NCBI RefSeq assembly: GCF_918797505.1
Contig: NC_092793.1
Location: 86,006,411-86,070,410, forward strand
DNA: 64,000 bases
Source: Bemisia tabaci
Taxonomy: Eukaryota > Arthropoda > Insecta > Hemiptera > Aleyrodidae
Direction: 5' to 3'
Shown: piece after piece, positions 1 to 11,243 of the stretch
Position numbering within the stretch: the stretch's first letter is position 1
How the letters are laid out: every line of letters starts with the position of its first letter
Made by a program: the position numbers and the translations under genes
Notes under the pieces: model-generated
Told to the model about the DNA's origin: nothing
The model's input: the letters and a program-made list of their open reading frames with translations, nothing else
Database searches by the model: none

Positions 1-553
1 GGTAGTTTTTTCTGAGTGGGGATAAGACCACCCGGGCCGGTGACGATGAGCAAAGCCTCGTGAGCGTCGGAGTCCGAGCCTCGGGTACCTGTGGCGGATT
101 AGCGGAGAGGTGCCGGAATGGACTGGAAGGGAAGGATACGGAAATTTCAAATTTATTCGGCTTCAAAGCATCTTTTGGCTATAACGCACCTTAGAAATAT
201 ATGAAAATAAATCAATCAATAAATAAAATAGATTGTAAAATAAATAAAATATAAAAATAACCGAGAAGCCGGAAGTACGCCAACCGAACCTTAAAGCTAC
301 GGGACGCGCGGGGGCGGATGAGGGATGGGACTGAAGATCCCCAGACTTCCATGGGTGCACAAAGGGACCCCCTGTTCCATCGATGTAATAAAATGAAAAA
401 CAAAGAAATACTTTCAGTTTTGGCCGCGAATAACGGTAACAACTAAGACAAATTGTAATCAAAGACAAAATTAAGAAAAATAGGAACTTAAAAATCGATC
501 CTCTAGAAACTTGGAAATATCAGTTTGGAAAACCATCGCCAAAAGCACCTGGT
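1..553. other. No gene recognised
   Basis: I see no gene here. The stretch 200-265 is a run of AATAAATAAAAT-like A-rich DNA. The short open frames have no family motifs and look like chance readings. Confidence 0.5.
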
Positions 554-890
554 CAGAGACAAGAGACCCTCCACTGGCCTCCTAGCGACAGGTGGAAACT
601 TTTACTTTCGGGGTTTCAACAATTCCTTATGGACAATTATTAGGGAGCAACAGTCATCACCCTAGTTTCGGCTGTTGACTTACCTACATGGTCGATGATG
701 AGCTTCGGATGACGTTATGAGCCAAACAACTTTCCCAAACGTCGGCCATTTTCGGCTTGTTTGCAAAACGAAACTGCCAACACGTTGTTGAACATCAACC
801 ATGTAGGTAAGTCAACAGTAGAATGCTGAAGTCCCGAAAGTAAAAGCTTCCACCATGGCCAAGATACTAGTGGAGGGTCTCTTGTCTCTG
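554..890. mobile_element. hAT-type MITE, copy 1
   Basis: A 337-bp inverted-repeat element starting CAGAGACAAGAGACCCTCCA and ending with its reverse complement. It is flanked by a perfect 8-bp duplication, CACCTGGT, at 546-553 and 891-898. Eight-base duplications and CAG-type ends are typical of the hAT superfamily. It has no coding capacity. A second copy of the same length lies at 2799-3135 in the opposite orientation. Confidence 0.93.
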
Positions 891-2080
891 CACCTGGTGC
901 AGTCACAGTCCTGAGACACTCATGCAGCGCGTTATCGCGTTGATGAAGGAAGACCCACCGATACGCGTATAGGTGATTATTCCATAGACCCACCAACCTG
1001 TCTGACCTCACTTCACTAAAATTGGATTCTTGAGCTGAGTAATCAAGGGATCAACTTGATATCACTACCAGTGATACCCAAGAATACAATAGTTCGAACG
1101 GACTGATCTCCGGAAAAACCACCTGTACCTACGCGTATAATTGGTTATTCCAGCGTATGCCTCAATTGTGCGAAAGTATCAAAGGGAAGCGGCATTTACA
1201 TCACAGTTTGCATTCTAATGAGAAACAGCGCATCCAAAAATTTCACTACCATTTGGTGCGTTTTGTAGACAAGCGACATCTTTCTTTTCTTTTTCTACTT
1301 TCAAATAGCCCACAAGGGCTAATCCTGCGCTTTAGTCCCGCCCCCTCTCCGTCCAGTCCCAGGAGAGCCGGATTTAAGTTTTTGCCGCCCGGTGCCCGAA
1401 AAATTTTGCCCCCCCCCCCTCCCGGACTGTGTAATGTCTTATAGAAACACGCGACGCGCACGAAATATAAGTTTTGAAAACACGACAGAAGAGAAATCTG
1501 ATTCTCCGATAGTCAGAAAAATGCGCATCTAAGTATATGCAGGAAAGTGTTGCAAACGAATAATTTAGGAGGAGGAAATGATTCTTCAAGGACTAAGGAT
1601 GTGAGGAACGAAAAAGGCGAACATTGAACATAGTAAAAGATTTAATTAAATTTTGATGCTAAAGTGCAAAATCTCGTATTTCCGTCGCGATGTTTTAGAA
1701 TTTCCGCTTCTATTTTATTTTTCCAAAGAGAAACAAGCAAACTTTATAGCTTGAGATTCATAATCATACAGAATATTCTGCTTACAAGGAAAAAATTTCA
1801 AGAAATTACGTTGACTACTTTTTCATAGAATGAATAAAGTATCACAGGAAGTCTGGAACGTCGCAAATGGAGATTTTTGGTTTCGCACTTTGGTCATCGA
1901 TGTACCTACCTACCTACTCAAGTTTTCGAAAAACTTACGGATTGATTTGGTTGAGAAGAGAGAGAATTTGAGGGGCATAGAGTTTCACCGAGGCATTGAA
2001 AGCTCTGGAAATTTTTCTTTCTCTCTTTGGCATGCGCGAACTTCTCTATTACGTCCTCGAAATCCAGTTGCATAGTGATA
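891..2080. other. No gene; fragment resembling a hAT-type end
   Basis: No gene is supported. Around 1350-1430 the sequence reads GAGAGCCGGATTTAAG...GCCGCCCGG followed by a run of C. This resembles the ends of the hAT-like element at 29844-30652 and the C-rich block at 5770-5830, so it is probably an old fragment. The rest shows nothing I recognise. Confidence 0.45.
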
Positions 2081-2798
2081 CCCTGGTAAAAATAAGCCAT
2101 AAAGGCGATAGAGAAATCTTATGGCCGTCTGTTGGATTTTCTATAGCTTTTATAGCTGGCGATAGGATTTTCTTATCGCCCTTATGGCCGGCGATAAAAA
2201 GCTCTATCGCCACGAATGGCCGGCGATAGTAGGCTCAATCGCCGGCTATAGCCACGAATGGCCAGCGATAGAACGTTCAATCGCCGGCTATAGCCACGTA
2301 TGGCTGGCGAGAGAAAGTTCTACAGCCGGCGATAGAAAGTTCTACAGCCAGTGATAGCCACGAATGGCCGCGATAGAACGTTCTGCAGCCGGCGTTAGCC
2401 GTGAATAGTCAGCGATAGGACATTCAATAGCTGGCCACTTGTGGATAACGGCAATAACCATCCGCTGCCAAAACAGCCATCTGTAGCCGGCAACAGAATG
2501 TTCAGTATCCGGCGATTGGAAATACGCGTGTGCACGAGGGGCAATTAAAAAAGTAATTTTTTCGAAAATCATCATAAGCGCCAGTGAATCTATCCTGGTT
2601 TCTTTTATAAAAATATTTTTCTTCAATTTTTTCTCAATAATTCTTACTTTTCCAAAATTTGATTTGATTTTGATTTTTTTTTATTTGAATCGGCCATATA
2701 CACTGTTAAAAATCGTTGATTCCGTCCAACGGAAAATCCGGATTGAGAATGAACAGGGGAGTGAGATTCAGCGCACAGGTGTTGAGATGTGTCGCATG

Positions 2799-3135
2799 CA
2801 GAGACAAGAGACCCTCCACTAGTAACTTGGCCATGGTGGAAGCTTTTACTTTCGGGACTTCAGCATTCTACTGTTGACTTACCTACATGGTTGATGTTCA
2901 ACAACGTGTTGGCAGTTTCGTTTCGCAAACAAGCCGAAAATGGCCGACGTTTGGGAAAGTTGTTTGGCTTATGACGTCATCCGAAGCTCATCATCGACCA
3001 TGTAGGTAAGTCAACAGCCGAAAATAGGGTGATGACTGTTGCTCGCTCATAATTGTCCATAAGGAATTGTTGAAACCCCGAAAGTAAAAGCTTCCACCTG
3101 TCGCTAGGAGGCCAGTGGAGGGTCTCTTGTCTCTG
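2799..3135. mobile_element. hAT-type MITE, copy 2
   Basis: This is the same 337-bp element as 554-890, in reverse orientation, with CAGAGACAAG ends. A perfect 8-bp duplication, GTCGCATG, flanks it at 2791-2798 and 3136-3143. It is nested inside the larger word-cored foldback, so it inserted later. It is non-coding. Confidence 0.93.
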
Positions 3136-3185
3136 GTCGCATGAGTGCGCAAAGCACTCCGCACCGGAGCTTCAGTTGGGCCCTA

Positions 3186-3977
3186 AAGCCCCACATACAC
3201 GGTAAAAGTGGACCTTAATATTGGCTTAATGTGGGAGTCACCGATGCGTTGTTGAGCGGTGACCTTCAAAGTCACTTTAAACAGCAGTTACACGATTAAA
3301 TCGGCAGGGCCTAGCATTGTTGCCGAGCTAGAGGCCCAATACAAATTTTTCATAAGAGTTCAAATGGGTTAGTGAACATATTTATACAACCCTGACAACA
3401 GTGACTTAACTTGTTTGGTTTTTTAAAATTCTGGAAGTGCACGTGAATATTGAAGGTTATGTGTTGATTGTTTTTTGTTATTTCCAACCATGAAAGAAAT
3501 TCCAACCGAACATATTATGATTATTTTGGGTAGGTGAATTATTGCGTTCATAGATTCAGAAATAACTTTTTTGGGCTGAACCACTACCCTCGTGGATTTG
3601 TCATCGTGCACACCAGCTCTACCTGCTAGCAACTCCCTGCATGATTTGCCCGGCTTGGGCATAATTTTAAGTAGGACCGTTCTCTTCACGTTCTTGTTCC
3701 TATCGATGAAAGACATTTTAATGACTGAAAATTGCGAAACGCATGCGAAAACGAATAAAAAAACTCCACTAACCACACTACACGACCGGGAGAAAACCAA
3801 ACACAGAGCAATCCTCCAGAGGATGGCAGAGGATGGTGATCGTTGATTCAGAATACCATCGGTGAGCCTTAATAATCGTCGGCCCGGAGAATATTAAGGT
3901 TCACCGCTCAACAACGCATCGGTGACTCCCACATTAAGCCAATATTAAGGTCCACTTTCACCGTGTATGTGGGGCTT
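3186..3977. mobile_element. Inverted-repeat element of about 0.8 kb
   Basis: The ends form a terminal inverted repeat of roughly 75 bp starting AAGCCCCACATACACGGT, with its complement ending at 3977. The interior includes a 125-codon open frame on the - strand (3423-3800) without recognisable motifs. I could not find a clear target duplication, so the superfamily is open. Confidence 0.7.
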
Positions 3978-4039
3978 ACGTCACGCGCACCTAGGCTATC
4001 TCTCTCTCGCACTAGCGCTATATACTGTCTCTTCTTCCC

Positions 4040-4545
4040 TTATGGCCTACCAATCCAATGATGAAAATGAAAAATTTAAAGTTTAAATAAGTAAAATAAT
4101 AGAATAGAATAGTGGAAATAATAGAGTAGCAGAAATAATAGAATTACAGAGACAATAGAAGAGAAATCAAATAAAGTAAATTAAATATATGATAAAATGA
4201 AGTCAAAGACTAAATTGAAGTAAAAAATTAGAGGGAGCAAGGAGATGAAGTAAAAAAAAGAGGTGAAGAAAAAATAAAGTATAAGGGAAGAAACTAAATG
4301 AGGTTAAAGAATAGAATGAATTTAAAAAGTAAACATGATGAAGTATTAAAATAAATTACAGTAAAAAATAAAACAAAATAAGGGAATAAGAAGTAAATAA
4401 TTTAAGAAAAAAAATGAAGTACTTGAAAAAATAAAATAGAGTGAAGAAAAAAATAGAGTCAGCAAGGAAATAAATCAAGTAAAACGATAAAATAAATTTA
4501 AAAATAAATATAGTAAAGTAAAAAGTAAAATAAATACACGGACAA
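4040..4545. repeat. A-rich low-complexity tract
   Basis: About 500 bases on the + strand made almost only of A, G and T in AATAGAATAG, AAGTAAAATAAA and similar runs. The 89-codon frame on the - strand (4356-4625) is a phenylalanine and isoleucine-rich artefact of this composition. Confidence 0.8.
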
Positions 4546-4625
4546 ATCCAGGCAGATTGAAAATATCCTAGTTTCCCGTTCAAATCGACGTTAAATATCG
4601 GCTTTGCGTCACATGAAGGCAGCAT

Positions 4626-4700
4626 CTGGTATAGCTTAATGGTTAGGGTCTTCGGTTTGTGTTAGGCAGGTCCCGGGTTCAATCCCTAAGGTAGGTATAA
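4626..4700 (+). repeat. tRNA-like sequence, SINE head or pseudo-tRNA
   Basis: The block contains an A-box-like TAGCTTAATGG and a B-box-like GGGTTCAATCCC about 37 bases apart, the spacing of an RNA polymerase III internal promoter. The stems do not close well, so this is more likely a tRNA-derived SINE head or decayed tRNA than a working gene. Confidence 0.5.
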
Positions 4701-4987
4701 ATGTCTAATCTTCAAAATCGGGTAAATTACGTCCCAGTAGTTTCATTATTATTATTTTTCATGGTTTCAAAATTTATTTCCACAATTAACCCTTTTCCAC
4801 CATCCCCTAGCTGCGAACCCCTAAATTTTCTATAGCCGGCGATTGAGAATTCCTACAGCCAGCCATAGGAATTCTCAATCGCCGGCTATAGAAAATTCCT
4901 ATCGCCAAAAGGCCATGTTTCAATTTACCATAGGATTTTTCCTATGGCCGGGCTATAGGTAATTTGTATGGCTTATTTTTACCAGGG

Positions 4988-5754
4988 ATGTCGCATTCCA
5001 TTGACATCATGGAGAAAAAAAGGAGGTGGTTGAATTTCGGGCATCTTGGACTTTTTTGATGACGGAGGTCGGTGCGACGATTTTTATCATAGATTTTCTC
5101 GAAAATGGTGTAGTTTATGGAAAAAAGTAATTCTATATATTGTGTTTGAATTTATTGAGTTAATTTAAGCAAAAAATCGGACATAATGATCAATTTTTCA
5201 TACTTCGAATTCCGGATTTTTCAGGAGTACCTGTATCGACCTCGACGTCACGGGGTAGACAATCCTCAAGATGCAAACACCTCTTTTTTTTTCTCTATGT
5301 ATTGACATCATCGCGACATTCACAAGTCTCTAATGCCACTGATGTATCCTTAGATACTTGTGCACTCGCCCCTCAGCGGAGAAAGATCGCTCCGCCGAGC
5401 AATTGGTCACCGGTACGGAAAGGTATTATGTATTGCAATGGAAATATTCGGGTACACATCTTGCAAATTTTTCTCGAACAAAATTAGATAGAGTTTTGAC
5501 AAAGAAAGGTCTGTCAGGCTAAAAATGGAGCCATACGAGGCAATAAAGTCGCTGCACGGGGTGGCCCTCCCCTCATAGTTCATAGAGCATGAACAAATAA
5601 AAATCTGTGTAATTTCGCGGAGAGAGTCAAGAAATAATTTCCTATTAAGCGGAAAATTTGCCGCCTCGAAGTTGCCCATGATTTTCAGAGAGGATTGAGA
5701 TGACTCACCCGGAGCTGCCCAGTAGGTACCTACTTAGTTTTCCCTCATTTTTTC
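4988..5754. other. No gene recognised
   Basis: No family motif, RNA gene or repeat is recognised. The short frames near 5302-5487 (+) and 5407-5679 (-) overlap each other and look like chance readings. Confidence 0.45.
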
Positions 5755-5945
5755 TCTCTCCTTCGAAATTTGCCGCCCGGTACCATGGCATATTGGGCCC
5801 CCCCCCCCCCCCCCTAAATCCGGCTCTGAGTCCCAGGCAACCATTGTTTGAGACCATCAAACTCGGGTCATCTGGCCGGGAATCGAACCCGATATCTCCC
5901 GACCATAGGGCTAGCGCTACAACCACTACACCATAGGAGGCCGAC
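5755..5945 (-). repeat. tRNA-derived SINE-like block next to a C-rich hAT-like end
   Basis: Read on the - strand, 5945-5860 has an A-box-like TGGTGTAGTGG and a B box GGGTTCGATTCCC, typical of a tRNA-derived SINE head. Next to it lies TAAATCCGGCTCTGAG and a run of 16 C (about 5799-5815) followed by GCCGCCCGG, resembling the ends of the hAT-like element at 29844. The boundary between the two is not clear. Confidence 0.55.
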
Positions 5946-6023
5946 AAACGCAGAAAAATTGGTGGGAAAAGAAACCAATTAGCAATGTGCAGATAGGTAG
6001 GTATCTAGTGTTTAAACTCTTAC

Positions 6024-6219
6024 CAGTGCCCACTGGCTGATCGATGAATAAAAGAGAGAATTCTTTTCCCCACGTGTATTCGTTTTTCCTCACTTTGAAA
6101 ATTCCGGACTCGTTCCGAACGGACAGCGGCCCTAACTCGAGAAAAAGACCGATCAAAGATGAGGCTCCTGGCCCTCCCTGAAGCCACAACAGCAGCGGAA
6201 CTTCGTTTTTTAGATCCTC
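6024..6219 (-). CDS. Orphan exon of a serine carboxypeptidase (S10, CPVL/vitellogenic type)
   Basis: A 196-nt exon bounded by an acceptor (ATTCCAG) at 6220 and a donor (GTAAGAG) at 6023. It encodes 65 residues with the S10 hallmark WLQGGPGASSLIGLF near residue 12, then a GPLSV and a YTWGKEFSLLFIDQPVGTG block that forms the oxyanion and substrate-pocket side of secreted or lysosomal serine carboxypeptidases. The catalytic Ser, Asp and His lie in other exons of this family and are not seen. It sits antisense to, and upstream of, the first visible channel exon. Transposons follow closely on both sides, so it could be one exon of a nested or neighbouring gene or a stranded gene fragment. The frame is open and both splice sites look sound. 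Confidence 0.72.
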
Positions 6220-6279
6220 CTGGAATCCACAAGACAGAAAAAAAATTTAAGCAGCGCAGCACAAGATGTTGCGCAACGG

Positions 6280-7535
6280 AATGGGCCTGTTGCAAACTTT
6301 TGCTAGAGCAAAAATAAGAGTTGTTTCCAATAGATAATGCCTTAAAAATCACGATGAGCGCATCGGCAAAGTCTGAAATGCTTCCATAACTTCACAATCT
6401 GCGTAAAAAATTTGCGGTTTTTTGAGCTTCCACCTTAAAAAACGATACTACGGCACAAGTGAACATTTTGTTAGAGGAGTCGTTCATTCCAAGATCCATC
6501 CATATAGGTCAGTCATTGCGCAGATTTCCCCGCTCGGGGTAAGCCCCTTTCCATTGGCTCGTGACGTCAGCATTACTGCCGCGAAAACCAGAAAAGTCGG
6601 AAACAATGCTTTTCTTATGGGAGAGAGCAAATTTTTCTTAATGAATCATTTAAATTTCTTACTTTTAAATCCTTTGAAACTTTCTGTGTGTCGAAAAGAA
6701 CGTTTAGACATTAGCATTCAGGGTTTCGATTTTGCCGAATTTGTGTTCTTTCATTTTTACAGTTTACTCTGCATCAGCCATTTTTACACGCGAATCTATA
6801 CCACTAGATGGCTTGTTACATCGCTGACTTCAAAAATCATTTAAAAATATAAAAACGCAAATTCAGCTGAATTGAAACCCTTGACGCTAATTTCTAAACG
6901 TTCCTTTCGACACTCAGAAAGCTTCAAAGAATTTAAAAGTAAGAAATTTAAATGATTCATTAAGAAAAATTTGTTCTCTCCCATAAGAAAAGCATTGTTT
7001 CCGACATTTCTGGTTTTCGCGGCAGTAATGCTGACGTCATGCGCAGAAGATTCTCATTTGGGTTTCGGGAATGACTGACCTATATGGATGGATCTTGGTT
7101 CATTCCATCATCGGCAATATTCATCGTGGCCGACGCCAATCCGCCAAAAGGCCAAAACACGCGTGTTGGGACGAGATAACACCTGAACAGGATAAGACCA
7201 GATAACAATCGGCGTGTTTACGTTCATATTTTCCTCGCCCGCCTTGATTGACCTTGAACTCTCCTCGAATTACGCGCGGAACTGCGCAAGCGTCGACCAT
7301 GATGAATATTGCCGTCGATGGAATGACTCCTCTAACCCCACCTGTTTCATGTTCACCTGTGCCGCAGTATCGTTTTTGAAGCGGGAAGCTCAAAAAAACG
7401 CAAATTTCTTACGCAGATTGTGAAGTTATGAGTGCATTTCAGACTTTGCCGACGCGCTCATCGTGATATTTGAGGCATTATCTCTTGGAAACAACTCTTA
7501 TTTATGCTCTAGCAAAAGTTTCCAACAGGCCCATT
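6280..7535. mobile_element. Foldback element with AATGGGCCTGTTGCA ends
   Basis: The left end AATGGGCCTGTTGCAAAC (6280) is mirrored at 7535. Arms of about 440 bp pair almost throughout, around a centre near 6800. The right arm is interrupted at about 7108-7320 by a second inverted-repeat insertion. The element at 13490-14123 has the same terminal words. No transposase and no clear target duplication were seen. Confidence 0.8.
7108..7320. mobile_element. Small inverted-repeat insertion inside the foldback
   Basis: An inverted repeat with ends TCATCGGCAATATTCATC and its near complement interrupts the right arm of the surrounding foldback. The paired left arm at about 6478-6490 runs straight through this point, which shows that the block is a later insertion. 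Confidence 0.6.
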
Positions 7536-7822
7536 AGCGTTATTCACGGATTTGCGAAGGAACCTTCTCGTCCTTCGTTTCAAGGGGTAGACTGGAACAA
7601 AGGGATAGGGGACGTCCCCCAAATCCTCTCTATTCTAATAAAATCATTTTTAAGATGCTGGATGGATTGGGTGATGGAAGACGGTCCAAAGGTCAAATTC
7701 CAAAGAAGGAATCAAAATTCAGAGTAAGAAGAAAATCTTATTATTTTTTCAGTTTATTTGGCTTCTATTGCAGTTTACGAATCCACAGCCATCTATAGAC
7801 AAGACTTTCACGTAAGTAAAGA

Positions 7823-8037
7823 TTTTTTTTTTTTTTTTTTATGTCAGTAGACATCAAAGGGATTTTCGCACATCCATGCTCCGGCTTTCAAATTTTCAGG
7901 GATTAAGGCCGAGTGGAACCTGTTTCTGCAGATGCACTCGTCAGTTCCGTGAAAATTTGTCGCCACCACCGGGATTCGAACACGAGACCTATTGGTCTAG
8001 AGTCAGATGCGCTGACCGCTAGGCCAACCTGGCCGGT
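7823..8037 (-). mobile_element. tRNA-derived SINE
   Basis: Read on the - strand it starts AACCGGCCAGGTTGGCCTAG, has A-box-like TGGCCTAGCGG and B-box GTGTTCGAATCCC, a tRNA-unrelated body of about 130 bp, and ends in a pure A tail (seen as T at 7823-7842). Short flanking repeats TAAAGA at 7817-7822 and 8038-8043 fit a target duplication made by LINE-type retroposition. Confidence 0.85.
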
Positions 8038-8043
8038 TAAAGA

Positions 8044-8809
8044 GGAGAGTCATTGAGAATATTGTTTGGTGGGAAATTTTTCTTTGAGACATTGTTTTAT
8101 CATTCAATTAAATTGTTTGCTCATTAACCGTCAACGGGCGATTCCGACGATTTCGCTTGCCGCGGATAGCGTTAAGGCTAATCTTCAGCTGTAGTTCCGA
8201 AAAAATCCACCACGTCGCGCTGCTAAAATCCGAATCCGAAATCAGTGATTATTTAAATATCACAATAGGTATCTTAAATTCTAAGACTCATAAGTTCTAG
8301 CAGCATACGTCTGGAATCCTTAGAAACAAACGCGAGCTTTGAAAGTCTAATAATAAAAGCTGTAAATTGATCCCAGTTTCTCTTACGGGATATCTGTAAG
8401 TGCGAGAGAGACAGCTCATGGTGGGAGAGAGATATCTGCCAACTGCGGAGAGCGATCAAGCGCGATTGGTTGCATCAAGGTCATCATGCTTAACCCTACT
8501 TTTTTCTGGGATCAAATTGCAGAGCTTCAGAAATGACTTTTCACGTTGTTTTTAGGGTCAATAGGAAGAAGAATGTTATGGCTAGAACTTATAACTCTTC
8601 GATTTAAACAGAAATTCCTTCAACTTTTATAAAAGCTCAAGGACTCACGTGGAGCTGTACGGACTCTAAAACACAGCGGTGGCGCCCCCTGCGCGGAGAA
8701 ATTTCTTACTTCACGCAGCTGTAGATAAACCTTAAGGGGGCGGAGCCCCTTAGTGACCGATTAAACTTGTGCTTCGATGTTTTTCTCCTCTCAACACAAT
8801 TAGGTGTGC
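8044..8809. other. No gene recognised
   Basis: No gene or repeat is recognised. The only longer frame (8274-8459, - strand) has no start context or motif that supports coding. Confidence 0.45.
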
Positions 8810-9535
8810 ACTTTCATGCCTAACTTTGCCTCGCAATATTATCTCAGTAAGTTCAAAATTAGTTCGACATTACGTTTTCAAGTCCCTAAATTTCAAGAAA
8901 AGTTAAAAAAAAAAGAAAAAACGAAATTTAGATGGTCAAATTTAACCCTGCTAAAAATGATGAATAGGCTATTCAGAATTCGCCGACTCACATGAGTAGA
9001 ATTTCCTACTTATATGAGTAGAAATCCTACTCATATCACTAGAATAGTATTTTACTCATAAGAGTAGAAAAGTTAAACTCATATGAATTCAATTTTTTTT
9101 CATTTTTCAGAAGTGGTGTTTTTTACCAGGAGACACCGACATAATGTGTTAATTTGAAAAATAAGACAATTTTGTTCTAATAATTTTTTAGATGAGGTGA
9201 CTAGTTTCTGAGATATCGGACACAGCAGATTCAACGCTGAACTCATGTGAGTTGAAATCTCTAGTCATACGAGTTGGAATCTCTAGTCATATGAGTCGGC
9301 GAAAAGTGAATAGAGAAATTCTGCTCATATGAGTTGAATTCTATTCATATGAGTTGAAATTCTATTCATATGAATTGAAATTCTATTCATATGACTTTGA
9401 TTTTCTACTCATTTGTACTCACCATTTTTAGCAGGGAAGCACCTTAAATTTGGTTTTTTTGAACTTTTCCCAGGGGACTTGAAAACTGGAACTTACTGAG
9501 ATAATGGTGAGGCGAAATTAGGGGAATTTGGGTCA
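8810..9535. mobile_element. Outer foldback interrupted by an inner one
   Basis: The arms at about 8815-8910 and 9450-9535 pair: ATTATCTCAGTAAGTTC and CGTTTTCAAGTCCC on the left recur as complements on the right. The word-cored element at 8946-9436 occupies the loop, so this is a nested pair. Confidence 0.6.
8946..9436. mobile_element. Foldback with CCCTGCTAAAAATG ends and a CATATGAGT word core
   Basis: The ends CCCTGCTAAAAATG and CATTTTTAGCAGGG are inverted. Between them the interior repeats words such as CATATGAGT, ACTCATATGA and TTGAAATTCTATTCATATGA many times, with a period near 22 bp in the right half. The ends differ by one base from those of the 2081-4987 element, whose word is quite different. 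Confidence 0.78.
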
Positions 9536-9536
9536 T

Positions 9537-11243
9537 TTCGCGGGAAAATCAACCCCCCCTCCCAAGTAACATTTTGTAACGAAATTATTGAAATAAAAGT
9601 GCAACATTGATGCAATAAAGTTTCAATTTTTTTTCTATCGAGTTGCAATTTTCATACATTTTGTCGATTTCTGCCGATTTTCGGCGATAATATCGAAAAA
9701 AAAATTACGACTTTATTGCAACAATGTTGCAATTTTAAATTTCAAAATTTTCTGAAAAATCACAAAATTTCGAATTTGTGACGTTGAGAAAATTCGTCAA
9801 TATTTCCGAATTTTAGCGACATTGCCAAAATTCGTTTAAAAATTCCGAATTTTCAGTACTTAAATTTTGAGAATTCACCAAAATATGCTAACTATTGAAA
9901 ACTTAAACGGATTCTCTGTAAACTACAAAATTTAAAGAAACTCTTAAATGTTCGTATCCTTGCAATGATTCACAATTTTTATTCCTTTTTAATTTTTTTC
10001 TGGTTTAATTATTTGTTTTAATTTTAAGTTTTAAAGGTAAATTAAGTTTAAAGGAATTTTTCTTAGGTCAAGAAGCATAGCCTTTTCAAAAATGTTTAAG
10101 AAATAAGGAGAGTACGACTGTGGGATAGAATTACAAAGCAATTTAATAGTTTTAGTCAACCATAAAAAAGGTAAAATGACTTAAACAGTCTTAAAAAGTG
10201 CACAAGGAAAAAATGACGGTAGAAAAATAATACAGCAAAAATAAATGCTATTTAGCAAGAACAAACTAAATTTTGACTGATTCCTAGAAGTTAGGTACAG
10301 TATAAGAGCTATAAGGTAACCAAAATGGGTAATCAAAATTTAAAAAATATTTAACTTTTAGCACTGTTTGAATCACATTAAGTATTGACTAAATTAAAGT
10401 AGAAAATAGACAACAAACTTTAATAAAGCTAAAGGCAAACTGTCAAGTATCACATAGAACTTAAGTTTATTTTGAACTTAATTCAGCCATGATATGTAAA
10501 TCACAAACTAATGGCATTGCATTATGCACTTACTTGCAAACTACTTTGCGCCTTCCCTCCCGAGCACTAATCACCGTATTAATTTCAAATATTAACTGCA
10601 TTCATTGCCAGGATAGCAAGGAGTGTTATTAAATAATAGTTTAAAGTGCGTTTTTGAATTCCCAAAAATGGATATTTATTAGAACAACTTGAGTGTAAAT
10701 ATAGGAAGAGCAGAAGTTTGAAAGTGCTCTTTTTTAAGTAAATGATTTTTACAGGACTTATTTTAAAACACATCTATAGCTTTAAAAACACATTATAAGG
10801 TCAGTATAGCTTTAAACAGATCTATAAAAATCATCTAAAAAAGAGCACTTTCAAAGTTCTACCTTAGCTACCTGAGTAGTTTTTTTACCCAAGAGGAAAA
10901 CAAAACTAATGGCGAATACAAAAAAATTTTCAAAGAAGTTAGACACATAATGTCGAAAAACCATCATAAAATTAACGAGATTAAACTAAGTATCTCTTTA
11001 GGAACTGATAAATAAGCCTTAGAAATTCTACCAATGATGAGAGCGTAATGTTTACATCATGTGATGAATCACAAAATAGGTAGGTAAATACCTAAGTCAA
11101 AAAAGAACAAAAGCGCATCGCTCTTCAGAAACATTTTACCTAGTTCAGTTTTAGTATAGAACATTTTAGTTCGTCTGGGTAGACCGTTCAAGAAAAACAG
11201 AAAAAAGGTCATATTTTCATATTTTTTATTTTTATCAGGGGTA
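9537..11243. other. AT-rich intergenic DNA, no gene
   Basis: About 1.7 kb of AT-rich DNA. A CCCAAGTAACATT-like segment at about 9560 recalls the CCCAAGTAGCA family but no partner end was found. A short inverted pair (GAAAGTGCTCTTTTTT near 10718 and its complement near 10840) is present. No exon of the channel gene could be recognised. Confidence 0.5.

Larger units (their letters stand above)
2081..4987. mobile_element. Foldback element with CCCTGGTAAAAAT ends and a GGCGATAG word core
   Basis: The two ends are a perfect inverted repeat of 21 bp beginning CCCTGGTAAAAATAAGCC (2081 on the left, 4987 on the right). Next to each end the DNA is a mosaic of short inverted words built on GGCGATAG, CTATAGCC and CACGAATGGCC (2100-2520 and 4835-4960). 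The middle carries other insertions: a hAT MITE, a 0.8-kb inverted-repeat element, an A-rich tract and a tRNA-like sequence. No transposase is visible and no convincing target duplication was found. The element at 8946-9436 has nearly the same ends but another internal word. Confidence 0.7.

Noticed and set aside
3423..3846. Overlapping 125- and 84-codon frames
   Set aside because: They lie inside an inverted-repeat element, overlap on opposite strands and lack motifs.
4356..4625. Membrane-protein-like frame on the - strand
   Set aside because: The Phe/Ile/Leu richness comes from an A-rich low-complexity tract on the + strand.
9549..9620. Another member of the CCCAAGTAGCA family
   Set aside because: Only one end-like word was found and no partner end within reach.
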